64,000 nt of DNA from Leptospira soteropolitanensis (lineage in GTDB: Bacteria; Spirochaetota; Leptospiria; Leptospirales; Leptospiraceae): the NCBI RefSeq assembly GCF_026151655.1, contig NZ_JAMQPN010000007.1:62001-126000 (forward strand), given 5' to 3'. This document shows positions 9,365-19,542 of this stretch, one piece after another. Numbering within the stretch: position 1 is the stretch's first letter; each line of letters starts with the position of its first letter. A program made the position numbers and the translations under genes. The notes under the pieces were generated by a model, which worked only from the letters and a program-made list of their open reading frames with translations, did no database searches and was not told where the DNA came from.

Positions 9365-11356
9365 ATGTCTCTCACAGAATTTCTTACAGAGGAACTGAAA
9401 GAGTTCGATCGTAAGGAAAAAGAACAAGTGGAGGTTATTGCCGATACCATAGAAGAGTGTTTGGCAATTGCATCACAGCACTTGGGACGCAAAGTCCACG
9501 AAATTGATTACACTGTCTTAAAAAGAGGAAAGAAATCCTTATTCTTTTCGGAACCATTTCATATTCGCGCTTCTATCATTCCAGATGATATGCTTTTGGA
9601 CGAGTTAAGTCTACTTGATGAGCATTTAACAGGTGGTAGTGGAAAATTAGTTTCCAAAGACCTAAAAGACCTCGTTACCCCTAAAAATAAAGACGGCCGT
9701 GTTACAGTAAAGATATACAGAACCGGTGTATTTTTAACAGTTTATCCTCCCACTGGGGAAGGCTTGGAAATGACAATGGCTGATGTTTCCAAGAAACTTT
9801 CGTTTCGTGGGGTGGCTGGAGTCGATCAAAACCTAATCAATAAAATTCTTAAAGAGAAAAAAGGGGAACCTGTCCTCATCTCAAATCAAAAACCAAAACC
9901 AGGAAATGATTCGAGTTGCAATGTTGAAATTGCGCAAGAAAATATGCGTGCCTTTGTGACCGTTTTTCCAGCAAGACCTGGCGGTCGCGATTTAGAAGTT
10001 GCTGATGTTGTCGCCGCACTAAAAGGAATGGGTGTGGCTCATGGTCTAAAAGAAGATGAAATTAGACGTTGTTTGGATGAAGACATTCATAATAAACCAT
10101 TCATTGGGGCGGAAGGTGATTTCCCGGTAAATGGGAAAAATGCAGAAATCAAATACTATGTTCGTACGGAAAAGAAAATCAACTTCAAAGAAGATCAGTC
10201 AGGTCGAGTCGATTACAAAGACCTAGATATGATCGAAAACGTTGTCGTTGGTCAGCTGTTAGCTGAAAAAATTCCTGCAGAGAAAGGAAAGTTTGGCCGC
10301 AATTTATTCGGAATGGTATTACCTGCCAAGGACGGTTTGGATACCGAACTCAAACAAGGTAAGGGAACTATATTATCAGAAGATAAAATGCGACTTACCG
10401 CAGAGGTGAACGGACAGGTGTTATATGCTGCGGGTAGGCTTTCTGTGGAAACTGTTTACCGTATCAATGGAGATGTGGGAGTTCGTACAGGAAATGTTAC
10501 CTTCCTTGGCTCTATCATCATCACAGGAAACGTCGAAGATAATTATTCTGTAAAAGCCGCAGGTAATATTGAAATTTATGGAACGGTCCAAAAAGCCATT
10601 GTGGAAGCAGATGGTGATATCATCGTTCGTCAAGGGGTGACAGGAAGAGAGGAAGCTAGGGTCGAATCTACTGGAGGTAACATTGTAGCCAAGTTCATTC
10701 AAAATGCTACTTGTATCACTGAAAAAGACATCATCGTTCAGGAGGGAATTTTACATTCCCATCTCATGGCAGGTGGAAAGGTTTCCTGCAAAGGGAAACG
10801 CGGACAAATTGTGGGAGGGACTATCCAGGCCGCCCAGTTGATCTCTGCCAAAATCATAGGTTCTCAGGCCAACCCACAAACAGATCTTATCGTGGGAAAC
10901 AATCCGAAGATCTTAAAACAGATCGAGGAATACGAAGAAAAAAGAAAAGAGAACCAGGACAAACTGGACCAACTCACAAAGACCATGAGAACACTTAAGG
11001 CAAGAAAAGAAGCCGATCCTGCGAGTTTTACTGCTGAACAGGATGCTCATTTGCAGAAACTGGACGCCGGCACCAAAAAGCTGGAGAAGCGCATTGCCGA
11101 GGCTGGTAAAGACATCCAGACACTTACCGAATACATGGACGAACAGGCCGCCAGTGGGCGTATTTCGGTCGAGAAGACCATTTTCCCAGGAGTTACCATT
11201 CGTATCCGCAATGCAGAGTTCAAACTCCGCCACGAGACGAAGGCTAAGACCTTTTACGAAGAAGAATCCCAGGTTCGTAGTATGCCTTATGAAGATCCTG
11301 ATGAAACGAAAAATGACTGGAGAAAAAAGAGAGGCCGTGGTAAGTCTAAGAATTAG
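9365..11356 (+). CDS. fapA: FapA family protein (DUF342)
   Basis: A 663-residue cytoplasmic protein of the FapA/DUF342 group. The central part (about 330-500) is a right-handed beta-helix-like run of short Gly/Val/Ile repeats ([43 protein letters not shown]). It is followed by a coiled coil rich in Lys/Glu (about 515-600) and a basic tail. In Vibrio, FapA links glucose transport and FapA-HubP to polar flagellar assembly; in spirochaetes it sits next to fliA as here. Only 6 bases separate it from fliA. The precise spirochaete role is not known to me. Confidence 0.88.
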   Translation: MSLTEFLTEELKEFDRKEKEQVEVIADTIEECLAIASQHLGRKVHEIDYTVLKRGKKSLFFSEPFHIRASIIPDDMLLDELSLLDEHLTGGSGKLVSKDLKDLVTPKNKDGRVTVKIYRTGVFLTVYPPTGEGLEMTMADVSKKLSFRGVAGVDQNLINKILKEKKGEPVLISNQKPKPGNDSSCNVEIAQENMRAFVTVFPARPGGRDLEVADVVAALKGMGVAHGLKEDEIRRCLDEDIHNKPFIGAEGDFPVNGKNAEIKYYVRTEKKINFKEDQSGRVDYKDLDMIENVVVGQLLAEKIPAEKGKFGRNLFGMVLPAKDGLDTELKQGKGTILSEDKMRLTAEVNGQVLYAAGRLSVETVYRINGDVGVRTGNVTFLGSIIITGNVEDNYSVKAAGNIEIYGTVQKAIVEADGDIIVRQGVTGREEARVESTGGNIVAKFIQNATCITEKDIIVQEGILHSHLMAGGKVSCKGKRGQIVGGTIQAAQLISAKIIGSQANPQTDLIVGNNPKILKQIEEYEEKRKENQDKLDQLTKTMRTLKARKEADPASFTAEQDAHLQKLDAGTKKLEKRIAEAGKDIQTLTEYMDEQAASGRISVEKTIFPGVTIRIRNAEFKLRHETKAKTFYEEESQVRSMPYEDPDETKNDWRKKRGRGKSKN

Positions 11357-11367
11357 GAGGGATTTCG

Positions 11368-11658
11368 ATGATTCTCAACGAAAACTTCGCAAGTCTCACG
11401 CACCACTACGATTTTGCACGTAGGGCCCAGGCAGAGAATCCCTTCACCCACCAAAACCAGGTGGTAGAATTGCAAAAGGTTGTGATCCAAACCCAAAACC
11501 GAGCCCAAACGGTTCCAGATACAAAATCAGGTAACCAGGGTTCGGCGATGAAACCGAAACAAGATAAAGAAAATTCGGTTTACGCTTACACTAAAGAAGG
11601 AGTCATTTTTGACCGTCCTAATTTGGAAAGAGGATCTCGTTTTGATTTAAAAGCTTAA
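11368..11658 (+). CDS. small conserved protein in flagellar operon, unknown function
   Basis: A 96-residue protein with a good ribosome-binding site (AGGAGGG) 6-7 bases before its ATG and 11 bases after the fapA stop. It is polar and rich in Gln and Asn (HHYDFARRAQAENPFTHQNQ), with no signal peptide or membrane segment, and is probably largely unfolded alone. I see no known domain. The operon position is the only functional hint. Confidence 0.7.
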   Translation: MILNENFASLTHHYDFARRAQAENPFTHQNQVVELQKVVIQTQNRAQTVPDTKSGNQGSAMKPKQDKENSVYAYTKEGVIFDRPNLERGSRFDLKA

Positions 11659-11706
11659 GAGCAGTCGCTCCGGAATGTTGTTGGAAATGTTCTGTAGGAG
11701 AATGTC

Positions 11707-12579
11707 ATGGAGCTCTTTTCTCTTGTTTTGATTAATTTATTATTTTGTGGGATGATGTATGTATTCATCTCTGCAAAAGTCCAAAAAGCAGTCTCGGAAT
11801 ATTACGATAAAAAATTAAACCGAGCCATTGATATGGCCACCCAAGAAACCATACGAGAGTTAGATGCCACTGTTGCTGTCATTGAATCTAAGATGGTGGC
11901 GCTTCGTGCTATGATGGAACGAGGTGAAGTTTTGGTAAAAGAATTCAAACATTATCAATCCACTGGTCTTTCCATGAAATCGGAATTAATTCCAGAACCT
12001 CCGAAAGACGAACCGGCACTTGATATCAAAGAACAAAGGACAGGGATTGGAAAAATTTACCAAGCCAATCAAATTCCTGTTCCAAGCGACGATGTGGAAA
12101 CCACAGAAGGAGCCGTAAACCAAGCCTTTGGAAAATTGGGAAAAGCGGTCAAAGGGATTTTTGGAATGGAACAAATGCAGTCACCTTCTGCAGAAACAAC
12201 TTCTAACCTAGAAGTTCCTACTTTTCAACCTAAGATGAATTATACGGTAGGTGGAAATCCATTTACTGAAGAAAAATCTACAGATGCGATTCGAAACGAA
12301 CTTGCAGAAGGATCTAAAAAAAGAGATTTTTTAAATGAAGTATCAAAAGCGAATGATCCGGCATTCGCATCTTATCAAAAAATGAGTTTGGATAAAGTGG
12401 AACTTTCGATTGAATCTGCATTGGAAGAACTTGCTCCATCTGCAACAAAGATTGATAAAGTTGTACACCTCATCAAAAAGGGATACAAACACGAAGAAAT
12501 TTCGGAAGCAATGAATATAGGCATTCATGAAATTCATTTAATAGAAACGATTCGACTTGATCGATCTAGAAGAATCTAA
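11707..12579 (+). CDS. membrane-anchored protein with SwrB/DUF6115-like C-terminal helix motif
   Basis: A 290-residue protein. Residues 3-23 form one membrane anchor (LFSLVLINLLFCGMMYVF), followed by a coiled coil (about 30-95), a long low-complexity middle and a C-terminal segment KVVHLIKKGYKHEEISEAMN with following HEIHLIETI. That last pattern, an HTH-like unit used for protein contacts, resembles the end of SwrB/DUF6115 proteins, which help flagellar switch assembly in Bacillus. The similarity is from memory of the pattern and is tentative. The position between fapA and remA-gmk supports a flagellar link. Confidence 0.65.
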   Translation: MELFSLVLINLLFCGMMYVFISAKVQKAVSEYYDKKLNRAIDMATQETIRELDATVAVIESKMVALRAMMERGEVLVKEFKHYQSTGLSMKSELIPEPPKDEPALDIKEQRTGIGKIYQANQIPVPSDDVETTEGAVNQAFGKLGKAVKGIFGMEQMQSPSAETTSNLEVPTFQPKMNYTVGGNPFTEEKSTDAIRNELAEGSKKRDFLNEVSKANDPAFASYQKMSLDKVELSIESALEELAPSATKIDKVVHLIKKGYKHEEISEAMNIGIHEIHLIETIRLDRSRRI

Positions 12580-12591
12580 AAATATGTTTCC

Positions 12592-12876
12592 ATGTCTTCG
12601 TTTCCGGTTCTCAATGTAGGTTTTTCAAACGTTGTATTCGTTTCGAAAATTCTTACCATCCTCCAGGCGGATTCTGCAGGCGCCAAACGCCTGCGTTCGG
12701 AAGCAAAGTCAGAAAGCCGTCTTATTGATGCCACCGGAGGGCGCAAAACTCGCTCTGTTCTTGTTTTAGATTCAGGACATATCCTCCTTTCTGCCATTCG
12801 CGCAGAAAGTTTATCCAAACGCTTAGAGTCTGGGGACAATCATTTTGCAGAAGGAGAAGAGGAGTCCGAAGATTGA
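12592..12876 (+). CDS. remA: RemA-like regulator (DUF370)
   Basis: A 94-residue protein of the RemA/DUF370 family, DNA-binding ring-forming regulators that control matrix genes in Bacillus. The family core is visible: [18 protein letters not shown] at the N-terminus, then [20 protein letters not shown] and [15 protein letters not shown]. As in many bacteria it lies directly upstream of gmk, overlapping it by four bases (TTGA). The C-terminal tail is acidic. Its regulatory target in this organism is unknown. Confidence 0.88.
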   Translation: MSSFPVLNVGFSNVVFVSKILTILQADSAGAKRLRSEAKSESRLIDATGGRKTRSVLVLDSGHILLSAIRAESLSKRLESGDNHFAEGEEESED

Positions 12877-13442
12877 AAGTGAATCCAAATTTATATATTA
12901 TCTCTTCTGTGGCTGGTGGTGGAAAATCGACTATCATCGCAGCTCTTCTCAAAGAAAATCCAGATTTCTATTTTTCTATTTCCTGTACCACGAGAGCACC
13001 AAGACCCGGAGATGTAGAAGGAAAAACCTATTACTTTCTCTCAGTAGAAGAATTCAAAAAACGAATCGACTCTGGTGATTTTTATGAATGGGCCGAAGTA
13101 CATGGAAACTTTTATGGTACTCCCAAAGGTCCAATTCTCGATGCCATTCGCGACCATCGTGTTGCTCTTTTAGATTTAGATGTACAAGGTGCAAAAACTG
13201 TGAAAGCCATGCGACCTGACTCGGTGACCATATTCATTGAGCCACCGAGTAGAGATATTTGGATTGAAAGATTGATCCGCCGAGGTACCGACTCCCAGAC
13301 GAGTATTGAAAGAAGGATTGAAAATGGGATAAAAGAGTTAGCTGAGGCACCTAGCTTTGATTATGTGGTTGTGAATGATCAATTAGAGGATGCTATAAAG
13401 GAAGTTAAATCCATCCTCTCTGGGACTAAAGATAAAAATTAG
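12873..13442 (+). CDS. gmk: guanylate kinase
   Basis: Phosphorylates GMP to GDP with ATP in the cytoplasm. It has 189 residues with a TTG start that overlaps the remA stop; a GTG two codons later is the alternative. The P-loop reads [10 protein letters not shown], with Ser where most bacterial enzymes have Ala or Gly. The GMP-binding region is intact ([21 protein letters not shown] and [13 protein letters not shown]), as is LLDLDVQGA. The gene ends the flagellar run, presumably read through from remA. Confidence 0.96.
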   Translation: MKVNPNLYIISSVAGGGKSTIIAALLKENPDFYFSISCTTRAPRPGDVEGKTYYFLSVEEFKKRIDSGDFYEWAEVHGNFYGTPKGPILDAIRDHRVALLDLDVQGAKTVKAMRPDSVTIFIEPPSRDIWIERLIRRGTDSQTSIERRIENGIKELAEAPSFDYVVVNDQLEDAIKEVKSILSGTKDKN

Positions 13443-13507
13443 AATTGATTTGTTTTCGATGATTCTATTTATTTTACAGAATTAAATTTTAAAAATACAG
13501 CTTCTCA

Positions 13508-14158
13508 TTAAGGTTCATCGTTATCCTCATCAATACTTTTACCGTAGTTGGGAACATTTTTTGCTCCCGCATCCAACCATTTGTTCGATATCACAGACCT
13601 TCGTTCTGCCGGGAACAGAGTGAGTAGGTATGTGGTAATAGTTTGTCTTCCTTCTTCCTCTGCATCTTTATCCATTTGTTCGAACACTTCTATGATATCA
13701 TAATCGGGCCAATTGATTAACATATCTCTCGCAGATTCCGGCGGCATGTTGGCAACTTTGTTGGCAAGTACCTTAACCTTTTCGGCCCTGGCATTGTCTT
13801 TTTTCAATTTGTCTGCCATCTCTTTTTCTTTTCGTTGGATTCCTTCTTTCAGTTCTTCCAAACGTTCTTTGTCCGCATGAAGAGAAGAAGTTTTTTCCTC
13901 TAATTCGCGTTTCATTTGTTCTAGTTCTTCGCGGTCAGCAATGAGTCTTTCTTTTGCCTTTTCCATTTCCAATTTTTCTAATTCTGTTGGAGAAAGTAGA
14001 TCTTGATTAACTAGGCCAGCTTGTTTTTTTAAGAAAGGTAAATAATCTTCAGCATTGATGACTTGAAAGTAATCAAAAACAAAAAAACCAATGGCTATTA
14101 AGAAAAAAATAAGAACGATTAAAAAGAAGGATCTTGTGCTATCAGTTACACTTGCCAT
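13508..14158 (-). CDS. flbB: periplasmic flagellar collar protein FlbB
   Basis: A 216-residue protein. It has one N-terminal membrane helix (about 9-30, FFLIVLIFFLIAIGFFVF), a long Lys/Glu coiled coil (about 60-125) and a C-terminal MotE/MgtE-N-like helical region (MPPESARDMLINWPDYD, LTLFPAERRSVISNKWLD). This matches FlbB, the spirochaete collar component that recruits stators in Borrelia. It begins on the last base of the fliJ stop codon (TAATG overlap), so it is translationally coupled to fliJ, as in the Borrelia order fliI-fliJ-flbB. Confidence 0.82.
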   Translation of the reverse strand: MASVTDSTRSFFLIVLIFFLIAIGFFVFDYFQVINAEDYLPFLKKQAGLVNQDLLSPTELEKLEMEKAKERLIADREELEQMKRELEEKTSSLHADKERLEELKEGIQRKEKEMADKLKKDNARAEKVKVLANKVANMPPESARDMLINWPDYDIIEVFEQMDKDAEEEGRQTITTYLLTLFPAERRSVISNKWLDAGAKNVPNYGKSIDEDNDEP

Positions 14159-14757
14159 TATGATTTCCCTTTTCCTAGGTAGTATTTTTCATAAAAATCA
14201 CGAAGAGTTTTGAAGTCAGAAGTGAGTTCATCACCTCCATCTTCACGGTTCAAAATTTTAAATGTACGTGGAATCTTTTTAGATTTCGCAGGTGTGAAAC
14301 TTTCTGTTAAATCGAATAATGATTGTTTGCTTAGTTGAAGATTGAATTCTTCTACTTCTCTTCGTTCAGCTCGATTTCTTTTTTTCTTCCATTCGGCAAA
14401 TCGTTTATCCTTTAAAACTTCGATCACTTTTTTATTCATTCGAGCAACCATCACATCTTTGCGAACTAAATTTACTTCTTCATTTTGTGCAAAGATTCGG
14501 GCTTCCAAATCCTCATTTCTTCGGATTAGGCCTTGGATGTATTGTTCAATGGAAAGATAATCAGAAAGGCTAGTTCCCACTTTGGAAGAATTTAGGATCG
14601 CATTGTATGAAGATTCGATTTCTTTTTCATTGGATTCTTTTTCTCCGATAAGCGAATTGAGTTTGGAGACAACTAAAGAGAGTCGACGGATTTCTTCTTC
14701 TTCTCGCCAACCTCTAAGTTTCAGAACTGTCTCTAAACTAAAACGGAATCGTTTCAC
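14158..14757 (-). CDS. fliJ: flagellar export protein FliJ
   Basis: A 199-residue, almost entirely coiled-coil protein. FliJ is the central stalk of the FliH-FliI export ATPase ring and escorts chaperone-substrate complexes. The start MKRFRFSLETVLKLRGWREEE is the classic FliJ opening. The rest is heptad-like with high Glu, Lys and Arg. It is coupled to flbB downstream. The expected upstream partner fliI is on the same strand but 3.3 kb away, beyond an opposite-strand kinase gene. Confidence 0.9.
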   Translation of the reverse strand: MKRFRFSLETVLKLRGWREEEEIRRLSLVVSKLNSLIGEKESNEKEIESSYNAILNSSKVGTSLSDYLSIEQYIQGLIRRNEDLEARIFAQNEEVNLVRKDVMVARMNKKVIEVLKDKRFAEWKKKRNRAERREVEEFNLQLSKQSLFDLTESFTPAKSKKIPRTFKILNREDGGDELTSDFKTLRDFYEKYYLGKGKS

Positions 14758-14839
14758 ACCTGTCTATTTCTTCGATTCTGAATAATTTTTGTACTCTTTT
14801 TTACTCGTATTTTTAAAAAAATGAGTAAAACTTGCAATA

Positions 14840-17800
14840 TTGTCCTGTAAATACTTACAACTGCAAATTTTGACCTGGTTGCCTTTCTTTTTGGCCACTC
14901 CTGTTTTATATGCCACTTCTCCTGCTGAGATCGTGCGGAAAAGCCAAGGGAATCCTGTCCACTTAGAAGGAGAATGGGAGTTTTATCCCCATACTTTTCT
15001 GTCAGAAACTCAGAAAATGCCAAAAACAAAACTCCAAGTTTTGGTACCAGGAATTTGGAATTCGGATCTAGGCACGGGGAACGGGTTTGGAACCTACCGC
15101 TTGGTTCTGGAAAGGCCTGAAGGCACAGATTTAGAGGCGGTTTATGGAATCAAACTTGTTGATTCGGCAACAGCTTCTCGAGTGTATTGGAATGGAAAAC
15201 TCCTTGGGTCTTCCGGGACGGTTTCTAAAAATCCAGAAGAAGCAAAACCATCCTACCAATTTCAAATTTACCCTCTTCCTTGGAAAGAGGGACCAAATGA
15301 ACTTCTGATAGAAATTTCCAACTACCACCATGATAAGGGAGGTATGTGGGAACCACCTTACGTCGGTGAGTGGAAGAAACTTTTTAAAGAAAATGAAAAA
15401 GATTTAGCTTCCTCCTTATTTTTGGCTGGTGCCGTTTTCATCATCGCATTATATCATTTCGGACTTTTCTATTTTAGAAGATCGGATAAAGGGAATTTGT
15501 TATTTGGGTTTGCGGCACTTTTGTTGTCAGTAAGAACCCTTTTCACGGGAGAAAGATTTGTATTTAATGAGTTATCTCCTTTAATTTCCTGGAATCTTTG
15601 TCTCAGGATAGAATACTTAACTTTCTATTTATCTCCTTATCTCTTCTTTGCTTTTTTTCGCGAATTTTATCCTAAGTTTTATCCGCGTTGGATGGATAGG
15701 CTTCTCTTAATTCCAACCTTGGTTTTCATTAGTTTCCTTTTGTTTTTACCAACGCCCATATATACAATGTTAAATGGGTATTTTCACATTGTATTTTTGA
15801 CGGGAATACTCTTGATCCTACAAGGTGTGTTCCGCGCAGTCATAAACCGAATGGAAAGCAGTTTGTTGTTTTCTATCGGAATCATTTCTGTAGCGATTGC
15901 CGCTTTTATCGATTTAATGAACGCGTATCAGATTGTTTATACGGTGGAAGCAATACCAATTGGAATATTTGTTTTTATTTTGGTCCAATCATTAACACTA
16001 TCCCGTAGGTTTAGTCGCGCTTTTTCTGATGTAGAATCACTTTCTAAAAGACTTCTTGCCTTAGATAAACTTAAAGATGAGTTTTTAGCAAATACATCTC
16101 ACGAATTAAAAACACCTTTAAATGGGATTATTGGAATCGCCGAATCTATGTTTGATGGAATTGGTGGGAGACTCAACCAAGAACAAAGACAAAATTTAGG
16201 AATGATCGTCAGTTCTGGAAAACGATTATCATCCCTTGTGGATGATATTTTGGACTTTTCCAAAATGAAAAATAGAGATTTGGATTTGGATTTAAAGGCC
16301 ATAGATTTACATCAAATTTGTGATTTGGTGCTCGTAATCTCAAGACCACTGTATGTAACAAAAAATCTTACAGTCAGAAATCATGTCCCAATGGATTTCC
16401 CTCCGATTTTAGGAGATGAAGCAAGACTCCAACAAATACTTTTTAATTTAATTGGAAATGCGATTAAGTTTACAGAAAAAGGTCGCATTGATGTATCTGC
16501 TGAAATTTCGGAAATGATGATGGTTCTTTCTATTAAGGATACCGGAATCGGGATTCCAAAGGATAAATTTTCGGATATATTTAGATCCTTTGAACAAGTG
16601 GATTCTTCCACAACACGGAAGTTTGGTGGAACTGGACTTGGACTCGCTATTACAAAGCGTTTAGTTGAACTTCATGGAGGAACTATTTGGGTAGAATCGA
16701 TAGAAGGGGAAGGGTCAAATTTTCGATTTACTCTTCCTTTGGCAAGAGAAGGAGAAATTCCGATCGAAAAACCTCCACAGAAAAAAACAGATTTATGGTT
16801 TGGTGGAGAGTCCCCTGAGTTTGAACCTATTGAGGATACAACTGATGATTATGATGGAGAAAAAATTAAAGTTCTTGTTGTGGATGATGAACCAATCAAT
16901 CGACAAGTTCTAAAAAACCATCTAACTCTTATTGGTTGTGATGTCCTTGAGGCCTCAAATGGTGGGGATGCTATCAGAATGGTCCGAGATGATGGACCAT
17001 TTGAACTTATGTTACTTGATATCATGATGCCGGGAATGAGTGGTTATGATGTTTGTACAGTTTTACGTGAATCTTATTCATTATACCAACTACCAATTTT
17101 GTTTTTGACTGCCAAAAATCAAATTACTGACATTATTGCTTCTTTGGAAGCAGGTGGGAATGATTATTTGGCAAAACCTTTCGACAAACGAGAGTTAATA
17201 TCTAGAGCTAAAAATTTAATTACATTAAAAAAGGCAGTGGAAGAACAGAACAAGTTCATTGCATTTCAAAACGAGCTGGGTCTAGCAAGAAAACTTCAAA
17301 GTTCCATTTTACCGGAAGAGGCTCCTGATATCGCTGGCATCAAAACTGAGTTTTACTATGAGCCAATGGATAGTGTGGGAGGGGACTTCTTCGATTTCCA
17401 TGCCATTTCGGAAACTGAACTCGGTGTGATGGTCGCAGACGTATCGGGTCATGGGATTCCTGCTGCTCTAGTTTCTGCCATGTTAAAAATTGCTTTTTCT
17501 ACGCAAGTTAGGTTATCTAGAGAACCAGCCCAATTAATGACTCAAATCAATTCTACTTTACTTGGAAAAATGAAAGGGGCATTTCTTACTGCATCGTACA
17601 TATACATCAATTTAGAAACAAAAGAAATGGTTCATGCGCGTTGTGGTCATCCTCCCTTGATTATTAGTCGTCTTGGTGATTCGAAACCAGGTTTAAGTTT
17701 ACCGCAAGGAAAACTAATTGGTTGGATCCCGGAATTAGATATTCAGGAAGATATCGTATCGTTAAATTCTGGAGACCGAATTGTATTGTATACGGATGGA

Positions 17801-17986
17801 ATTACCGAAGCAACTAATCCCGATAAAGAAATGATTGGTCAGGAAATTTGGGAAAGTATGGTTCAAAGATACGCTGGATATCCAATTTCTGAATCGAAAC
17901 GATTATTACTGGAAAGGATCAAGGAGTTTACAGGGAATCGTTCGCCAGACGACGACGTCACTTTGGTAATCTTAGAAATCGAATAG
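14840..17986 (+). CDS. 7TMR-DISM sensor hybrid: histidine kinase, receiver and PP2C-type phosphatase
   Basis: A 1048-residue multidomain sensor. It has a signal peptide-like start, then a periplasmic jelly-roll region (about 25-180), seven membrane helices (about 190-385, 7TMR-DISM type), HisKA with phospho-acceptor His in SHELKTPLNG (about 420) and HATPase (DTGIGIP; GGTGLGLAITKRL). A receiver follows (VLVVDDEPIN; acceptor Asp in LLDIMMPG about 726; Lys in AKPF), then a SpoIIE/RsbU phosphatase (GGDFFDF about 847; VADVSGHG; YTDGITEA; DDDVTL). All catalytic motifs look intact. The start is a TTG at 14840 because the frame has no suitable ATG; later TTG codons are possible. The output is probably an anti-sigma antagonist phosphatase acting on an STAS protein encoded elsewhere. 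Confidence 0.92.
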   Translation: MSCKYLQLQILTWLPFFLATPVLYATSPAEIVRKSQGNPVHLEGEWEFYPHTFLSETQKMPKTKLQVLVPGIWNSDLGTGNGFGTYRLVLERPEGTDLEAVYGIKLVDSATASRVYWNGKLLGSSGTVSKNPEEAKPSYQFQIYPLPWKEGPNELLIEISNYHHDKGGMWEPPYVGEWKKLFKENEKDLASSLFLAGAVFIIALYHFGLFYFRRSDKGNLLFGFAALLLSVRTLFTGERFVFNELSPLISWNLCLRIEYLTFYLSPYLFFAFFREFYPKFYPRWMDRLLLIPTLVFISFLLFLPTPIYTMLNGYFHIVFLTGILLILQGVFRAVINRMESSLLFSIGIISVAIAAFIDLMNAYQIVYTVEAIPIGIFVFILVQSLTLSRRFSRAFSDVESLSKRLLALDKLKDEFLANTSHELKTPLNGIIGIAESMFDGIGGRLNQEQRQNLGMIVSSGKRLSSLVDDILDFSKMKNRDLDLDLKAIDLHQICDLVLVISRPLYVTKNLTVRNHVPMDFPPILGDEARLQQILFNLIGNAIKFTEKGRIDVSAEISEMMMVLSIKDTGIGIPKDKFSDIFRSFEQVDSSTTRKFGGTGLGLAITKRLVELHGGTIWVESIEGEGSNFRFTLPLAREGEIPIEKPPQKKTDLWFGGESPEFEPIEDTTDDYDGEKIKVLVVDDEPINRQVLKNHLTLIGCDVLEASNGGDAIRMVRDDGPFELMLLDIMMPGMSGYDVCTVLRESYSLYQLPILFLTAKNQITDIIASLEAGGNDYLAKPFDKRELISRAKNLITLKKAVEEQNKFIAFQNELGLARKLQSSILPEEAPDIAGIKTEFYYEPMDSVGGDFFDFHAISETELGVMVADVSGHGIPAALVSAMLKIAFSTQVRLSREPAQLMTQINSTLLGKMKGAFLTASYIYINLETKEMVHARCGHPPLIISRLGDSKPGLSLPQGKLIGWIPELDIQEDIVSLNSGDRIVLYTDGITEATNPDKEMIGQEIWESMVQRYAGYPISESKRLLLERIKEFTGNRSPDDDVTLVILEIE

Positions 17987-18086
17987 AGACTTTGTAGTCT
18001 AGATATCTTTTTTAATATTAGCGGAGACGATTTGTTTGTATTGGTTCGTGTGGAGTTTGATAAAAAAATAAATTTATAACTTCTGA

Positions 18087-19463
18087 TTAAAAATCATCTT
18101 CTATTCGAGTTGATGATTGAAGGATTTTTGCTAGTCGGTTTATGGCATCACTATACGTAGACTTTTCTTCAATCCTTTGTCTAAGATATTCATCAATTTG
18201 AGATTTTTTATCTATAGCCATATCCACTTTTTCGTCGGCACCTCGAACATAAGCATTGAGTAAAATGATATCTTCCGAGTTTTTATATTTAGAGATAAGT
18301 TCCCTTACAATAGAAGAACGCATATAATGATCTTCGTTGACAATCTTTTGCATAAGCCTTGAAAGTGAAGCAGGAACATCTATTGCGGGATAATGACTTT
18401 GTTCTGCCAGTTTTCTTGTTAGAACAATGTGCCCATCGATAAATCCCCGTACTTTGTCCGCGACAATATCATCCATATCATCTTCTGCATCAGTCAACAC
18501 TGTATAAAAACCCGTGATGGAACCGCCGTTATGTGCTGTTCCGGCTCTTTCCACAAGTTTTGCCATTTTTGTAAACACACTGGACGCATAACCTTTTGTC
18601 ACCACAGGTTCTCCAATGGAAAGTTCTCTCAGTGCTTCTGCATATCTGGTAAGAGAGTCCATATATAAATTTACGGACATTCCTTTGTCCCGAAAGTATT
18701 CCGCTGCAGAACAAGCTAGGTTAGCACAACTAACTTGTTCCATTTTCGAAGAGTCTGACGTAGCTACGAAAACTACCGATTTAGCCAATGCTTCCTTGCC
18801 AAGTTCAACATGTAAGAATTCATTTACCTCACGCCCCCGTTCACCGATAAGGGCCACTACGTTTACATCAGCATTCGTATAACGAGCGATCATCCCGAGT
18901 AAACTTGATTTACCAACACCAGAACCTGAAAAAATTCCGATCCTTTGTCCGCGACCAACTGTCAACATTCCATCGATGGCCCGAACTCCAGTTTCCAAAA
19001 TATCAGTAATCGGAGGACGATCTAATGGGTTTAAAAACCGAGGCTCCGAAGGTCTCTCTTCTTTGGTAATAAGAATACCTTTGTTATCAATCGGTTTGCC
19101 AAGACCGTTCAACACTCGTCCTAAAAGTTCTGGACCAGCATTCAGTGTGATTTGTCTTCCTGAAGAAAATACAAATGCATGTGGGAAAATTTGTTGAGTA
19201 TCACCTAATGGCATTAAGGTGTATAAATGGTCTTTAAAACCGACAAGGACACAAGCTAGGTAACCTTTATCCGATCCACGTTCCACTTCTAAAATTTCTC
19301 CGACCTTGGAGTCGGGTGGTCCTTGGGAGTAGATGACGTTTCCCACGACGGATACAACGACCCCACTTTTGCGGATGGGTTCTATTTTTTCGACGACATT
19401 CAGGTATTTGGAAATGGCATCGATATGTTCCGTAAATTTCTTTTCGATCATGGGGCTTTTCAC
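18087..19463 (-). CDS. fliI: flagellum-specific export ATPase FliI
   Basis: The F1-beta-like ATPase of the flagellar type III export apparatus. At 458 residues it has an N-terminal barrel, Walker A FSGSGVGKSS at about 180, ALIGERGREVNEF near 205 (FliI/YscN signature) and Walker B LYMDSLTRYAEA. A GTG start gives MKSPMIEKK; an ATG four codons later is equally possible. Neither fliG nor fliH lies upstream: the next minus-strand gene is a lipoprotein. So fliI looks like a single transcription unit here. Confidence 0.95.
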   Translation of the reverse strand: MKSPMIEKKFTEHIDAISKYLNVVEKIEPIRKSGVVVSVVGNVIYSQGPPDSKVGEILEVERGSDKGYLACVLVGFKDHLYTLMPLGDTQQIFPHAFVFSSGRQITLNAGPELLGRVLNGLGKPIDNKGILITKEERPSEPRFLNPLDRPPITDILETGVRAIDGMLTVGRGQRIGIFSGSGVGKSSLLGMIARYTNADVNVVALIGERGREVNEFLHVELGKEALAKSVVFVATSDSSKMEQVSCANLACSAAEYFRDKGMSVNLYMDSLTRYAEALRELSIGEPVVTKGYASSVFTKMAKLVERAGTAHNGGSITGFYTVLTDAEDDMDDIVADKVRGFIDGHIVLTRKLAEQSHYPAIDVPASLSRLMQKIVNEDHYMRSSIVRELISKYKNSEDIILLNAYVRGADEKVDMAIDKKSQIDEYLRQRIEEKSTYSDAINRLAKILQSSTRIEDDF

Positions 19464-19542
19464 TCATCCAATCATGTGAAATAATTAAATCAAGCGAATT
19501 GAGGATCAGCTAGAAGGCCTTTTTATGTTTTAGACTATGCCA

